Source: Okapia johnstoni
Taxonomy: Eukaryota > Chordata > Mammalia > Artiodactyla > Giraffidae
Length of the DNA: 64,000 nucleotides
Assembly: GCA_024291935.2 (NCBI GenBank)
Contig: JAGTYA010000026.1
Span: 9,342,001-9,406,000, forward strand
Direction: 5' to 3'
Shown: one piece after another, positions 1 through 15,642 of the stretch
Layout of the letters: every line of letters starts with the position of its first letter
How positions within the stretch are numbered: the stretch's first letter is position 1
Made by a program: the position numbers and the translations under genes
The notes under the pieces: model-generated
Databases searched by the model: none
Told to the model about the DNA's origin: nothing
What the model saw: the letters and a program-made list of their open reading frames with translations, nothing else

Positions 1-113
1 ACTGAACTGTTGAGAAAATTCAATAATGTATGGAAAGGATTGAACATATTACCAGGCACATACTCCTGTCACTATTAAGCCTGTGATCTCTTTAAGAGGC
101 TGTAACTTCCTGA

Positions 114-290
114 GAATTCCCTGGTGATCCAGTGGTTAAGACTCCACACTTGGGGATTTCCCTGGTGGTCCACTGGCTAAGATTCTGCACTCCCTATGCA
201 GTAGGTCCAGGTTCGATCCCTTGTCAGGGAACTAGATCCCACATGGCGCAATGAAGACCCAGTGCAGCCAAATAAATTAATTTTTTTTGA
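114..290 (+). repeat. Bov-tA SINE with a truncated second copy
   Basis: The promoter-like start (TTCCCTGGTGRTCCAGTGG) appears at about 117-150 and again at 155. The second copy continues through the B-box-like GTTCGATCCCTTGTC and an A/T-rich tail, so one copy is truncated against another. Confidence 0.85.
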
Positions 291-1011
291 AAAGACACCA
301 TACCACACTTTCATTGCTGACACCTCAGGTTAAATCCCTGGTTGGGGAAGCCAGCCACTGGCACATACGATCTCTGACACAGAGCAGCAAGGCTCTGACA
401 TACCATCCAAAGAGGGTTGTATGACCATATTAAAATAAGGAAACATAAGGTCACCCAGCTAGGACTAAAACCCAGTTCTCTATCAACCCAAATACTGTGT
501 TTTCTACTACACAGCTCTGCTTCCTAAGGAAGTCAAGGAAAGCTTAAGAAAACAAAAAATGACTGAGATTTGATTACTAGGAAACAAGCAGGTAGGCTCG
601 GAAAAGGCATTCCAAGTTAGGCAAATAGTATTGCCAAGACATAGCATTGAAGAAGGGTGGTGTGTTTGTTCAGTCTTCTTCTTTTGTATATTTGTGTTGT
701 GTTACCCCAATGAGATTATGAGCCCTTTCATATGTTCCGTTTAGTATATTAATTGATTAGCAAATAAAGGCTATTGTTTATGAGCCCATCCTAAGAAGGA
801 CTGGGACTCCACAATCCATATCATTACTGTTCTATTATTCACCTCCCCCAACCCTGCTGTCTCCTCTTCCCCCTCCCCAGCTACAATCTTGGTTATTTTA
901 AAGGCTGAGAAGAGGGCAAATTCTCTGAAACTAGACTGGGGCTCTAGACTAGAGTGGGTCTAATGATACTACCATTTGCTGAAAGCCAAAGACCCAACCA
1001 ACTCTGGGAGA

Positions 1012-1075
1012 CAGTCAAGGACAGGGAAGCCTGGTCCATGGGGTTGCAAAGAGTTGGACATGACTAAGCGACTGT
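1012..1075 (+). repeat. BovB/Bov-A2 3' tail fragment
   Basis: Carries the shared 3' end (CCATGGGGTTGCAAAGAGTT, then GACATGACTAAGCGACTG). Confidence 0.8.
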
Positions 1076-1474
1076 ACAACAACCCAACACTACAGCCTTA
1101 CCTTCAGTGAGGTCAACTTGAGACCTTGGCAAGAGGGTCAGTCAGATCTCCTGGTGACTGAGGCTAGTTAAGGCATCAGGCCAAGGAAAGAGGGCTAGCA
1201 AGCAACCGGCCCTCCAGCCTTTTTAAAAAATGAGTTGTTCTTACCAAAGAAAAAAAGAGATGACACTTCCATGAAAATCAAGAACCTTTTATGGTTAGAA
1301 CACACAGTCAAAAACTGGGAGTGGCTGCTAAGCCACAAGAAGAGCCAGATGTCTTCTGAGGGCAAGGAACCCTCCTTGCCTCCCCGACAGCAGCCAGACT
1401 GGGCCTCTGGACAACATGGGAAGTGTGACAGTCACACCTCCTAGGTAGGGACCAAACAAGGTAGGTCATGGTGC

Positions 1475-4693
<3,219 letters not shown>

Positions 4694-5007
4694 TCAAAGA
4701 GCCCAACTCCCTTAAGCATAACAGTATCTCGCATAGATTACATGTTTAGTAAATACCTTTAAAAGGAATTAATTAATGAGAGATCGCATAAATAAAGCGC
4801 TTTAGCAGAGTCTATTCATTCTGCAAAGAGTTGAAGACTGCTTTCACATAGTAAGCACAGTAAGACGCTGTCCTTCTCTCAGTTAATCTATGCAGCAATC
4901 CTACCCTGCAGGCTTTGTTATTATTTCCATTTACAAATAAGGTCCCAGGCTCAGAAGGGTGAAGTCACTCAGGGTCGGGATTCAAATTCAAGATGCCTGA
5001 CTCCAAA

Positions 5008-5059
5008 GTGAAAGTGAAGTCGCTCAGTCGTGTCCGACTCTTTGCAACCCCATGGACAA
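5008..5059 (-). repeat. Bov-A2/BovB 3' tail fragment
   Basis: GTCGCTCAGTCGTGTCCGAC and CAACCCCATGGAC are the reverse complement of the BovB-derived tail. It interrupts a MIR-like stretch at about 4905-5000. Confidence 0.8.
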
Positions 5060-6032
5060 GGCTCTTACATATTCAGGCATTTATTACCGGGCTCTAGTAG
5101 TTTGGAGTTGAAACCGGCCAAGTCAGAGCCCAGAAGGCAGCGCCCCCTCCCGGTGTGAAAAGAACCTCAAGCCACTGCTCTCCTCTAACCACCCTCCCCC
5201 GCCCCCTTACACACAAGGGCCTGTAGAACTGGTAAGCAAGCCTTGCCTGTTACTTCAACTCTACCCCCACTTTTGCAGATAATCCCTTTATTAAACTCAG
5301 CACAACGAGAATGAGCATGTAGTCTGTGGGCTGCTGAGACTCGGACTGATAAAAGGGCCATGCGAAGAGAGACAGAAACACCATGAGCCCTGCCCCTACG
5401 AAAAAGGCTCAGCAAGGGCAGCTGGTTCTAAAGCCCCGACAGTCCCTGTGGTCTTGAACAAACCCGCCTGTTGCCTGAGCAAGTTTTTGTATATTGTAAG
5501 CAAGAAAGCCTGATTTCCTTAGAGCTGTCACACACCGGTTTCCATTGATGCTGCCCATTTCCTAGAATGACTGAGGTCATTGGTCAGCTGCTCAGACTCC
5601 ATGGCCCTCCACCTGAGACCACACAAGGAAGCAGACAGCAGGTCAGAGGGCAGGGTCTCAACAGCCTCAACTCCCTCCTTCCCTCTTTCGAAACCAACCT
5701 CCCCGCAAGGGCAGTGGTGTGGTGTGCTGGACACCCTTAGAAAAGCCAACTGTTAATATTTCAGGCACTTTGCAAGCCAGTTGTTAAACACAGCCATTAT
5801 GAATACTTTAGTTGTCTTAACTTAGGATTAAATGAGTTATGCTAAAGAAGGCAAAGACATAGATGAAACAAGTTTAGCAATATATTGATAATCGTTGAAG
5901 ACAGATGATGGATAATGGTGGTTTCTTACACTTTCTTCCTTCTACTTTTCTGTGTTTGAAATTATTCATAATAAAAAGTTTGAAACAAGACAAAAGTAAC
6001 TGTGATATTTACAATAAAAACACCAACACATA

Positions 6033-6172
6033 TCGGAGAAGGCAATGGCACCCCACTACAGTACTCTTGCCTGGAGAATCCCATGGACGGAGAAGCTGGG
6101 TAGGCTGCAGTCCATGGGGTCGCTAAGAGTCGGACACGACTGAAGCGACTTAGCAGCAGCAGCAGCAGCAGC
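6033..6172 (+). repeat. Bov-A2 fragment with (AGC)n tail
   Basis: Starts GGAGAAGGCAATGGCACCCC and ends GGACACGACTGAAGCGACTT, followed by seven AGC units. The same element-plus-AGC tail recurs at 52483-52620. Confidence 0.9.
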
Positions 6173-6829
6173 ACCAACACATATATACTTGGTCTTCTTC
6201 CCCATTTCTGTCACAGAGCTCCTAAAACCCTTGGAATTGCCTGAGTGATAAAATTATTAAGATATCTTGATATTCATAACAAATCTCTTTCAACCACACC
6301 TGAGTTTGTATCAGTGAAGTGAATTTTGGAAAGCACCTAAGCCGGGGGAAACAACCAAGTGACTGGAGGGTTGGAACTTTCAGTCTCAACTCCCTGACCT
6401 GGCTAGTGAATTAATCAACCCTGCCAATGTAATGAAAATCTCCATAAAACCAAGTGGATGTGGTTCAGAGAGTCTAGGGCTGGTGAAGACAGGGAGAACT
6501 GGGAAGAGTGGTGAGCTCAGAAAGAGTATGGGAGCTCCACACCCTTTTTGCAGTCAGAAGCACAGGTGACACCCCGACTTACAATTGCCATTGGAAGGGG
6601 AGGGCAGTCTTGTAGGGCTGAGCTCTTAACATGTGGAAACCTGTGTTACCTTTGTACTGATGGTGTCAGAATTGAGTTAAATTGTAGGACACTTATCTGG
6701 TGTTTGTGATTTGCTTGGAAGTTGGGAGAAAAAAAACACACATTGTAATTAGAGTCAGAGGCTTAAAACTCATCACTTCCTATTTAATATAGTTTACTAT
6801 TATAAATGCTGTTCAGGTTATTTATACCC

Positions 6830-7060
6830 CTTGTGTCTGTGTGGTGTAAATGTTATATACAACTGTATATGCAATTACAGGTATAAGAGTTTCAGTTGCT
6901 CTGACATCCTCACCAGCACTTGGTATTGTCAGCACGGTTTGTTTATTAGTTTGCTACCCTAATAACTGTAGTTGTAATTGTGGTTGTAATTTTCAGTTCC
7001 CTAATGACTAAGGATATTGAATATCTTTTCATGTGCTTATTTGCCAAGAGTGATGTTTTC
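6830..7060 (-). repeat. Old L1 fragment
   Basis: Reads on the minus strand like degraded L1 ORF2 3' sequence (reverse complement of the AAAAGATRTTCAAYATC and GGTGAGGATGTC segments). Divergent. Confidence 0.5.
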
Positions 7061-7074
7061 AAAACTTAAGTCAA

Positions 7075-7380
7075 ATCATGTCAACCCCCTGCTTAGAACC
7101 CAATGGTTTCCCAAGGCACCAGAATAAAACCATCACTCTGACCTACCAGGCAGGGGCCAGATTCAGTCAACTCTATTTTCTGCCTCTCTTTCTTTTGCTT
7201 TCTCCACTCCAGCCACACTGGCCTCCTCTCCTACCTCAGGAGAACTTGTTTCCTCTGCCTAAAATGCTGTTGGCTCTGATTTTCACCTGATGGGGATGTG
7301 GGAGCTTCTTCTCATTTTTCAGGTGTAAGCTCAGTGTCACCACTTCCAAGAGGCCTTCCATGACTACCCTGACTTAAGTA
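7075..7380. repeat. L2-like ancient repeat
   Basis: Resembles degraded mammalian L2 3' sequence (segments such as CAGCCACACTGGCC and AGGCCTTCCATGACTACCC). Called from memory of the consensus, so only moderate confidence. Confidence 0.4.
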
Positions 7381-7456
7381 GACAAACCTCAGTCACACTC
7401 CTCTATTGTATTGCTTTGTTTTATTTTTGTCATAGAAGTTGGCTCTATTTGGCATC

Positions 7457-7733
7457 TTTTGTTTTTTTGGCTGTGCTTAGTCTTTGTTGCTGCATGCAGG
7501 CTTTCTCTAGTTGCAGCAAGCAGGGGCTACTCTTCATTGCAGTGTGCAGGCTTCTCATTGCAGTGGCTTCTCTTGTAGCAAAGCAAAGGCTCTAGGGCAT
7601 GTGGGTTCAGTAGTTGTGGCACACAGGCTCAGTTGTCCCAAGGCATGTGGGATCTTCCTGGACTAGGGATTGAACCACTGTCCCTTGCATTGCAAGGCAG
7701 ATTCTTAACCACTGGACCACCAGGGAGGCCCCG
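7457..7733 (-). repeat. Bov-tA-type SINE
   Basis: Reverse complement of the family: a right-hand end reading TTAACCACTGGACCACCAGG and a T-rich left end (TTTTTTTGGCTGTGC). Confidence 0.85.
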
Positions 7734-7918
7734 GCGTCATCTTATTAATTTATACATGTGTATACTGCCTGTTTTCCCTCAAGATGGGCAGGGATTCTTG
7801 CTCTTGTGTTCCTCTATATCTCCGAAGCCTAGAAGACCCCCTGGCACACAACAGGTGCTCGAGATGTATTTGCATCAGTAAGTGAATCTCTAGCACCTAA
7901 CAGTGTGCTTGGCAAGTA

Positions 7919-8115
7919 ATGAAAGTGAAAATCGCTCAGTCGTGTCCAACTCTTTGCAATCCCATGAACTATACAGTCCACGGAATTCTCCAGGCCAGAC
8001 TACTGGAGTGGGTAGCCATGCCCTTCTCCAGGGGATCCTCCCAACCCAGAGATTGAACCCAGGTCTCCTGCATTGCTGGCGGATTCTTTACCAGCTGAGC
8101 AACCAGGGAAGCCTT
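7919..8115 (-). repeat. Bov-A2 SINE with clear target-site duplication
   Basis: Contains CGCTCAGTCGTGTCCAACTC on the left and TTTACCAGCTGAGCAACCAG on the right. About 20 bp of flanking sequence (TAACAGTGTGCTTGGCAA then RTAATG) is repeated on both sides, marking a recent insertion. Confidence 0.92.
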
Positions 8116-8349
8116 AACAGTGTGCTTGGCAAATAATGGAGTTTAACAAATATGGGTGGACTGAACCTCATTCTTGTATTAAATCTATTATTATCTCTTC
8201 AAGCTCCTTAGGCTTTACATGGCCATATAAATTCTCCCCTAACCCTGCTATCTTTGCATCCAAAGCTTCAGAATTCAGAGACAAGCTAGAACAGAAAAGA
8301 AATAGCAGTGGAGAACAATCAGCTGTATTGACATTCGGAATACAAAGAA

Positions 8350-8830
8350 AGCCTGCTGACAGATTGTTTCTCTTAGCTTTTGGTGCACAACAAACTACCC
8401 AAAAGCTTAGTGGCTTAAAACAACCATAGTAATTTATTTATCTCATAAATCTACAATTTGAGCAACACTCAGTGGGGAAGCATACTCCTGTTCCAGGCAA
8501 CATCAGCTGGGGCAGTTCAGTTGGGGACTGGAGGATCCACTTCCAAGATGGCTCAGTCACATGGCTAGCAAGTTAAAGATGGCCGTTGGCCAGGAGCCTG
8601 GTTGTGGCTGTGGCTAAATCACTTACAGGCACCCTCTTCATGTGGCCTGGTTCTTCACAGAGTGGTGGCTGAGTTCTAAGTGCAAGTAGCCCAAGAGGAC
8701 CAGGCAGAAGATCTATCTCTTCTTATGACTTAGCTTTGGAAATCACATAGCATCACATCTCTCTGAGGTCACATCACACAGCATCACACCGCCCAGACTC
8801 AAGGTGAGAGATCTTACAGCAAGGAGCATC
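8350..8830. repeat. Unnamed old mammalian repeat
   Basis: The stretch around 8386-8460 (GGCTTAAAACAACC, then a T-rich stretch with TCTCATAAATC) resembles a widespread ancient mammalian LTR/DNA repeat, but I cannot assign a family safely. Confidence 0.35.
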
Positions 8831-9245
8831 AGGGTCAAACTGGAAAAAGAGCATGTGGGAGGGGAGACCTTGTTAAGGCCACCTTGGAGAACACAATCTG
8901 GTGCAAGAATAGGTCTTGCCAACCTACATAGTAGAGAGGAGCCCTTGTGATGATGTCTGCCACCTGCTGTCTCCCAAAGCTATATACACAAGTAGCAGGT
9001 CCAGCCCCTGGAGGGCAATCTCTGAGCAAGGACCATCCAGCCCAGCTGCCCCTCCCCTTGGTTCTAGGCTCCTCAGTAGAGAGGGTAACAGGCAGGAAGG
9101 CAGGGGTCTCCAAATGGAGGAAACAGGCTGCAAGTGTCAGGCATTTTTTATCTCCCTCTAAAGTGGCAGGAGGAAACAAACTACAAGTGTTAAGATTTTT
9201 TCCCCTTCTCTATATAAATTTAAAAAGAGGTTTCTCTTAAAATTC

Positions 9246-10435
9246 TGTGATGCCAGGACCACACCTGGCTCCACCTGAACTTAACTTTTCCCCAACCTTG
9301 AGCTAACCAATGCAGTTTTCTTATGGAAATGTTTGTCTTAAGCTATGTTAATGAGCCATGTATTTACCCTAGACTATGTATTTACCCTAGACTTTGTCTT
9401 CAACAGTCTTCAACTTGGAAGAAAAGTTATGACCAATCTAGACAGCATATTAAAAAGCAGAGATATTACTTTGCCAACAAAAGTCCATATAGTCAAAGCT
9501 ATGGTTTTTCCAGTAGTCATGTATGGATGTGAGAGTTGGACTATAAAGAAAGCTGAGCACCAAAGAATTGATGCTTTTGAACTGTGGTATTGGAGAAGAC
9601 TCTTGAGAGTCCCTTGGACTGCAAGGAGATCCAACCAGTCCATCCTAAAGGAAACCAGTCCTGAATATTTATTGGAAGGACTGATGCTGAAGCTGAAACT
9701 CCAATACTTTGGCCACCTGATGGGAAGAACTGACTCATCTGAAAACACCGTGATGCTGGGAAAGATTGATGGTGGGAGGAGAAGGGGACGACAGAGGATG
9801 AGGTGGTTGGATGGCATCACCAACACAATGGACATGACCTTAAGTAAGCGCCGGGAGTTGGTGATGGATAGGGAAGCCTGGCGTGCTGCAGTCCATGGGG
9901 TCTCAAAGAGTCTGACATGACTGAGCCACTGAACTGAACTGAATAGTCTTCAAATCGGTTCCGCCTAAGACTCAAAACTGACTTAACAAACCAGTATGTT
10001 TTACTCATGCAAATGTTCTCTTAAGCTATATTCATGAGACTGTATTTGCTTGGAAACCTGCCTTTCTTCAAGATTCATTTTCTTCAAGAATCATTTTATG
10101 GCCCGGGACAACTCCCCTTGTGCTAATGTTATCTCAAAATGCATGATGTGGGTGAGGGGCCTGGTGCCAGTCTCTAAGTTTTGAGACGTTTCCTTTCTCT
10201 AATTAGCAGACTGCTAGGAGCTATATAACATCCAGCTAAAGACTAGCAGGGGACACTCTTTCTGCCCCCTTCTGATGTCTATGTCAGAAGCTTTCTCTAT
10301 CTCTTTTATACTTTAATAAAACTTTGTTACACAAAAACTTTGAGAGATCAAGCCTTGTTCCAGCCCCAGATTGAATTCTTCTCCTCTGGGGGCCAAGAAT
10401 CCCCGTGTCTTTCATGGTTCAGCAACCACCTTTCA
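9246..10435 (+). mobile_element. ERV1-like 5' LTR, interrupted by a BovB fragment
   Basis: The LTR runs from TGTGATGCC at 9246 to a terminal CA at 10435. It has a TATA box (GCTATATAAC, about 10220) and AATAAA at 10315-10320 upstream of a T/G-rich stretch. A truncated BovB (9414-9944) is inserted between duplicated AGTCTTCAA sites, leaving an LTR of about 650 bp. A primer-binding site follows directly. Only the 5' part of the element remains. Confidence 0.7.
9414..9944 (+). mobile_element. BovB LINE, 3' fragment
   Basis: Encodes the C-terminal part of the BovB polymerase reading frame ([20 protein letters not shown], then [19 protein letters not shown]) and the 3' tail ending in repeated GAACT. 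The frame is open through most of it, so it is fairly young, but it is 5'-truncated. A 9-bp target-site duplication AGTCTTCAA lies at 9405-9413 and 9945-9953. Confidence 0.93.
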
Positions 10436-10438
10436 TCT

Positions 10439-11775
10439 TAGGGGCTCATCCAGGATTCTTCAGGACAAGGTAAGGATGCTTAGAGCTCTAGTACTTTGTT
10501 CTCCTAGCAAACACGTTTTCTGCTGTACTTTACTAACTCTATGGTGTGTTTGTGTGAATGAATGACATACCCTGCGTAAAGCAAGTGAAGAGCCCTGCTC
10601 TGCAGTTCCGTGCTGACCTCATAGGGCTTATGGCAGAAACCCTCTCGGGTTTTCTATAGACCTGCCAATGCCAAGAAGCACACAGTATCTCTTTTGGGGA
10701 TTGGCCAGAAATGGGCAAAGCGGATAGACCGAACTCTCCTTTCTCGGTCAAACTTTCTGGTCTCTTTGACCATTTCGTAACTTCTTGGGAATTAGAACTA
10801 CTAACCTAATCTGTTGGATCATAGACTTTCAAGGGACTTGTGATCTATGCTGTTACTGTGTACTGTTACTTGGGCCCCAAACTTAGATTGATAGTCAGGA
10901 AGCACCGAGCCTCACTAAGAGTCGAAAGTTCGGCAGCTAGATGGAGCTCTAGCTCCAAGAGCATCTCTCAGGTTAAAGGTTACTCAGGTAGGAAGTACAG
11001 CGGAGTTCTTCCTTTGGTAACACTAGCTTAGTGCACCAGAGGAGGCTCTCCAGTGGCTTTTGTCCCAACTCTTTAGATATTCTTTTTGTGGAATTGTGGG
11101 AATGAACTGGAAGGACAGGCCCTAATAACTCGAGGACAAAAATCACTTTTCCTCACTGGCCAACCCTTCACCATCTCTTGCTATCGCTTATACTGGTGTG
11201 GTGACGCTCGGAAGGAACATATCGGTTTTATGTTTGTCCCGGTCTTATTGTGGTCAGGAGTATACTGAGGGTCATGCACAGGCACTCAGGTGACGAATGT
11301 TTCCCTCAGTGGTCTTAGCTTGGAAGGCATTCCAGAAGGTTACTCCGATTGCACCCCGGGTGGCATAAGAGGCAAGCAAGGTTCTAATGGTGTGGAACTG
11401 GACACTAGTCTGGGATGCCATCAGGTCTACCCCTGGTGCATCTCCACCCCAACTCGGTGGTAGAGCTGGGAGGGACGAGTATGGTGCCAGGGAAGGAAAG
11501 CTTTGGTGGAAAGCCTGTCTACACCCCCATCTAGAGCCGGGAGGGATGCCTCTGGTAGAAAGATGGCGCTGGTCGCTTTTTTCTCTCTAACAGACTCGAG
11601 CTAACAGTTCCAGCCTCACTCCTTTGAACTGTATCCTGAAAAACGGATAGATTTGATCCCCAGAGTTTAAAGAAGACACACCTGATCTTCCTGTGTGATA
11701 CTGCATGGCCATGGTATCCATTAGAGGACGGCAAACAGTGGTTTTCCTAGAAAAACAAAAATGTTACTAATGTTG
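10439..11775 (+). mobile_element. ERV1-like leader and decayed gag start
   Basis: The 18 bases at 10439-10456 match the usual tRNA-Pro primer-binding site at about 15 of 18 places (from memory). A leader of about 1.1 kb follows. At about 11700-11760 a frame with a [16 protein letters not shown] segment recalls the matrix part of gammaretroviral gag, but it is broken by stops. The remaining element is lost or displaced where BovB begins at about 11780; no 3' LTR is seen downstream of 15210. This is an inactive old copy. Confidence 0.55.
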
Positions 11776-11779
11776 ATTT

Positions 11780-14700
11780 TAAGCGGCGGCTGCGCAGCGC
11801 TGGAGCGGCAGGCGGCCGAGAAGAGATACCTGACATCCAAGGTCAGTAGTGGGGCCGTGAGGAGATACCCCACGTCCAAGGTAAGGAGCAGCGGCTGTGC
11901 TTTGCTGGAGCAGCCATGAAGAGATACCCCACATCCAAGATAAGAGAAACCCCAGTAAGACGGTAGGCACTGAGAGGGACATCAGAGGACAGACAGACTG
12001 AAACCACAATCACAGAAAACTAACCAATCTAATCACATGGGCCACAGCCTTGTCTAACTCAATGAAACTAAGCCATGCCATGTAAGGCCACCCAAGATGG
12101 ACGGGTCACGGTGGAGAGTTCTGACAAAATGTGGCCCACTGGAGAAGGGAATGGCAAACCACTAAAGTATTCTTGCCTTGAGAATCCCATAAACAGTATT
12201 AAAAGGCGAAAAGATGGGACACTGAAAGATGAACTCCCCAGGTCAGTAGGTGCCCAGTATGCTGCTGGGGATCAGTGGAGAACTAACTCCAGAAAGAATG
12301 AAGAGATAGAATCAAAGCAAAAACAACACCCAGTTGTGGATGTGACTGGTGATAGAAGCAAGGTCTGATGCTGTAAAGAGCAATATTCCATAGGAACCTG
12401 GAACGTTAGGTCCATGAATCAAGGCAAATTGGAAGTGGTCAAACAGGAGCTGGCAAGAGTGAACATTGACATTTTAGCACTGGAATGGGTGAATTTAACT
12501 CAGATGACAATTGTATCTACTACTGTGGGCAAGAATCCCTTAGAAGAAGTGGAATAGCCATCATAGTCAACAAAAGAGTCCAAAATGCAGTACTTGGATG
12601 CAATCTCAAAAATTACATGATGATCTCTGTTCGTTTCCAAGGCAAACCATTCAATATCAGAGTAATCCAAGTCGATGCCCCGACCAGTAACGCTGAAGAA
12701 GCTGAAGTTGAACGGTTCTATGAAGACGTATAAGACCTTCTAGAACTAACACCCCCAAAAGATGTCCTTTTCATTATAGGGGACTGGAATGCAAAAGTAG
12801 GAAGTCAAGCAACACCTGGCGTAACAGGCAAATTTGGCCTCGGAGTACAGAATGAAGCAGGGCAAAGGCTAACAGAGTTTTGCCAAGAGAAGGCACTGAT
12901 CATAGCAAACACCCTCTTCCAACAACACAAGAGAAGACTCTACACATGGACACCACCAGATGGTCAATATCGAAATTAGACTGATTATATTCTTTGCAGC
13001 CAAAGATGGAGAAGCTCTATAGAGACAGCAAAAACAAGACTGGGAGTTGACTGTGGCTCAGATCATGAACTCCTTACTGCCAAATTCAGACTTAAATTGA
13101 AGAAAGTAGGGAAAACCACTAGACCATTCGGGTATGACCTAATTCAAATCCCTTATGATTATACAGTGGAAGTGAGAAATAGATTTAAGGGACTAGATTT
13201 GATAGGGTGCCTGATGAACTATGGATGGAGGTTCCTGACATTGTACAGGAGACAGGGATCAAGACCATCCATCCCCAAGAAAAAGAAATGCAAAAAGGCA
13301 AGCAAAATGGCTGTCTGAGGAGGCCTTACAAATAGCTATGAAAAGAAGAGAAGCAAAAAGCAAAGGAGAAAAGGAAAGATATACCCATTTGAATGCAGAG
13401 TTCCAAAGAATAGCAAGGAGAGATAAGAAAGCCTTTCTCAGTGATCAGTGCAAAGAAATAGAGGAAAACAATAGAATGGGAAAGACTAGAGACCTCTTCA
13501 AGAAAATTAGAGATACCAAGGGAATATTTCATGCAAAGATGGGCTCAATAAAGGACAGAAATGATATGGACCTAACAGAAGCAGAAGATATTAAGAAGAG
13601 GTGGCAAGAGTACACGGAGGAACTGTACAAAAACGATCTTCACAACCCAGATAATCACGATGGTGTAATCACTCCCCTAGAGCCAGACATCCTGGAATGT
13701 GAAGTCAAGTGGGCCTTAGGAAGCATCACTACAAACAAAGCTAGTGGAGGTGATGGAATTCCAGTTGAGCTATTTCAAATCCTAACAGATGATACGGTGA
13801 AAGTGCTGCACTCAATATGCCAGCAAATTTGGAAAACAGCAGTGGCCACAGGACTGGAAAAGGTCAGTTTTCATTCCAATCCCAAAGAAAGGCAATGCCA
13901 AAGAATGCTCAAACTATCACACAATTGCACTCATCTCACACACTAGTAAAGTAATGCTCAAAATTCTCCAAGCCAGGCTTCAGCAATACATGAACCGTGA
14001 ACTTCCAGATGTTCAAGCTGGTTTTAGAAAAGACAGAAGAACCAGAGATCAAATTGCCAACATTTGCTGGATCATCGAAAAAGCAAGAGAATTCCAGAAA
14101 AACATCTGTTTCTGCTTTATTGACTATGCCAAAGCCTTTGACTGTGTGGATCACAATAAACTGTGGAGAATTCTTCAAGAGATGGGAATACCAGACCACC
14201 TGACCTGCCTCTTGATAAATCTGTAAGCACTACAGGCAGCAACAGTTAGAACTGGACATACAACAACAGACTAGTTCCAAATAGGAAAAGGAGTACATCA
14301 AGGCTGATTATTGTCACCCTGCTTATTTAACTTATATGCAGAGTACATCATGAGAAACGCTGGACTGGATGAAGCACAAGCTGGAATCAAGATTGCCGGG
14401 AGAAATATCATAACCTCAGATATGCAGGTGACACCACCCTTATGGCAAAAAGTGAAGAAGAACTAAAGAACCTCTTGATGAAAGTGAAAGAACAGAATGA
14501 AAAGGTTGGCTTAAAGCTCAACATTCAGTAAACTAAGATCAGGGCATTTGGTCTCATCACTTCATGGCAAATAGATGGGGAAATAGTGGAAACAGTGGCT
14601 GACTTTATTTTTGGGGGCTCCAAAATCACTGTAAATGGTGACTGCAGCCATGAAATTAAAAGACGCTTGCTCCTTGGAAGGAAAGTTATGACTAACCTAG

Positions 14701-15209
14701 ATAGCATATTAAAAAGCAGAGACATTACTTTATCAACAAAGGTCTGTGTAGTCAAGGCTATGGTTTTTCCAGTGGTCATGTATGGATGTGAGAGTTGGAT
14801 TATAAAGACAGCTGAGCGCCAAAGAATTGATGCTTTTGAACTGTGGTGTTGGAGAAGACTCTTGAGAGTCCCTTGGACTGCAAGGAGATCAAACCAGTCC
14901 ATCCTAGAGAAAATCAGTCCTGAGTGTTCATTGGAAGGACTGATGTTGAAGCTGAAACTCCAATACTTTGGCCACCTGATGTGAAGAGCTGACTCATTTG
15001 AACAGACCCTGATGCTGGGAAAGATTGAGGGCAGGAGGAGAAGGGGATGACAGAGGATGAGGTGGTTGGATGGCATCACCGACTCAATGGGCATGAGTTT
15101 GGGTAAACTCCAGGAGTTGGTGATAGACAGGGAGGCCTGGCATGCTGCGGTCCATGGGGTCGCAAAGAGTCGGACACGACTGAGTGACTGAACTGAACTG
15201 AACTGTAAA
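11780..15209 (+). mobile_element. BovB (RTE) LINE, nearly full length, inactive
   Basis: The 5' region has GAAGAGATACC repeats. An AP-endonuclease-like segment at about 12390-13090 contains VLFIIGDWNAKVGSQ, a reverse-transcriptase segment at 13340-14460 contains VQAGFRKDRRTRDQIANICW and CFIDYAKAFDCVDHNKLW, and the C-terminal segment at about 14586-15180 matches the copy at 9414. The frame is cut by several stops and shifts, for example TAA after FYEDV at 12731, so no functional polymerase is encoded. The 3' end is the repeated GAACT tail. BovB is known to have spread between vertebrate lineages by horizontal transfer. Confidence 0.95.
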
Positions 15210-15440
15210 TATTGTATAGCTTGGAAGAATATCTGGAAGAAGTGAGCTCTCAAGGTGAGGTCAATGTGGCCTGCATGTCTCTAGTATAATGATGGAAGGT
15301 AGAAAGATGAACTGTCCCTAATTCTACTTAGATCTGATTGGAGTGCTTGGTTGCAGAACAAAGTGGAAATGCTAGGTGTGGCAGGTCAAGGGGTGAGTAG
15401 TGGATGAAAGGCACTGTGGAGTTACCACTGTCAGTGGCCA

Positions 15441-15642
15441 GCTTCCCTAGTAGCTTATCGGTAAAGAATCTGCCTGCCAAAGCAGGAAATGCGTGTTCGA
15501 TTCCTGAGTCAGGAAGATACCCTGGAAAAGGAAATCACAACCCATTCCAGTATTCTTGCCTGGAAAATCCCAAGGACTGAGGAGCCTGGCAGGCTATAGT
15601 TCATGGGGTTGCAAAGAGTCAGACGCGACTCAGTAACTAAAA
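15441..15642 (+). repeat. Bov-A2 SINE
   Basis: GCTTCCCTAGTAGCTTATCG start, central CCATTCCAGTATTCTTGCCT and the BovB-derived end CAAAGAGTCAGACGCGACTC. Confidence 0.9.

Larger units (their letters stand above)
1..1474. other. POLR2G downstream region
   Basis: Contains the POLR2G 3' UTR, a nested Bov-tA copy near the left edge and a small BovB/Bov-A2 tail at about 1012-1075. No coding exon is recognised. In human the next gene on this side is TAF6L, which is not reached here. Confidence 0.5.

Noticed and set aside
12485..14226. Possible host gene encoding endonuclease and reverse transcriptase
   Set aside because: Broken frames and the BovB 3' tail show it is a LINE.
14525..15253. 242-codon minus-strand frame
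   Set aside because: Antisense of the BovB 3' region; it recurs in shorter form at the other BovB copy (9410-9835).
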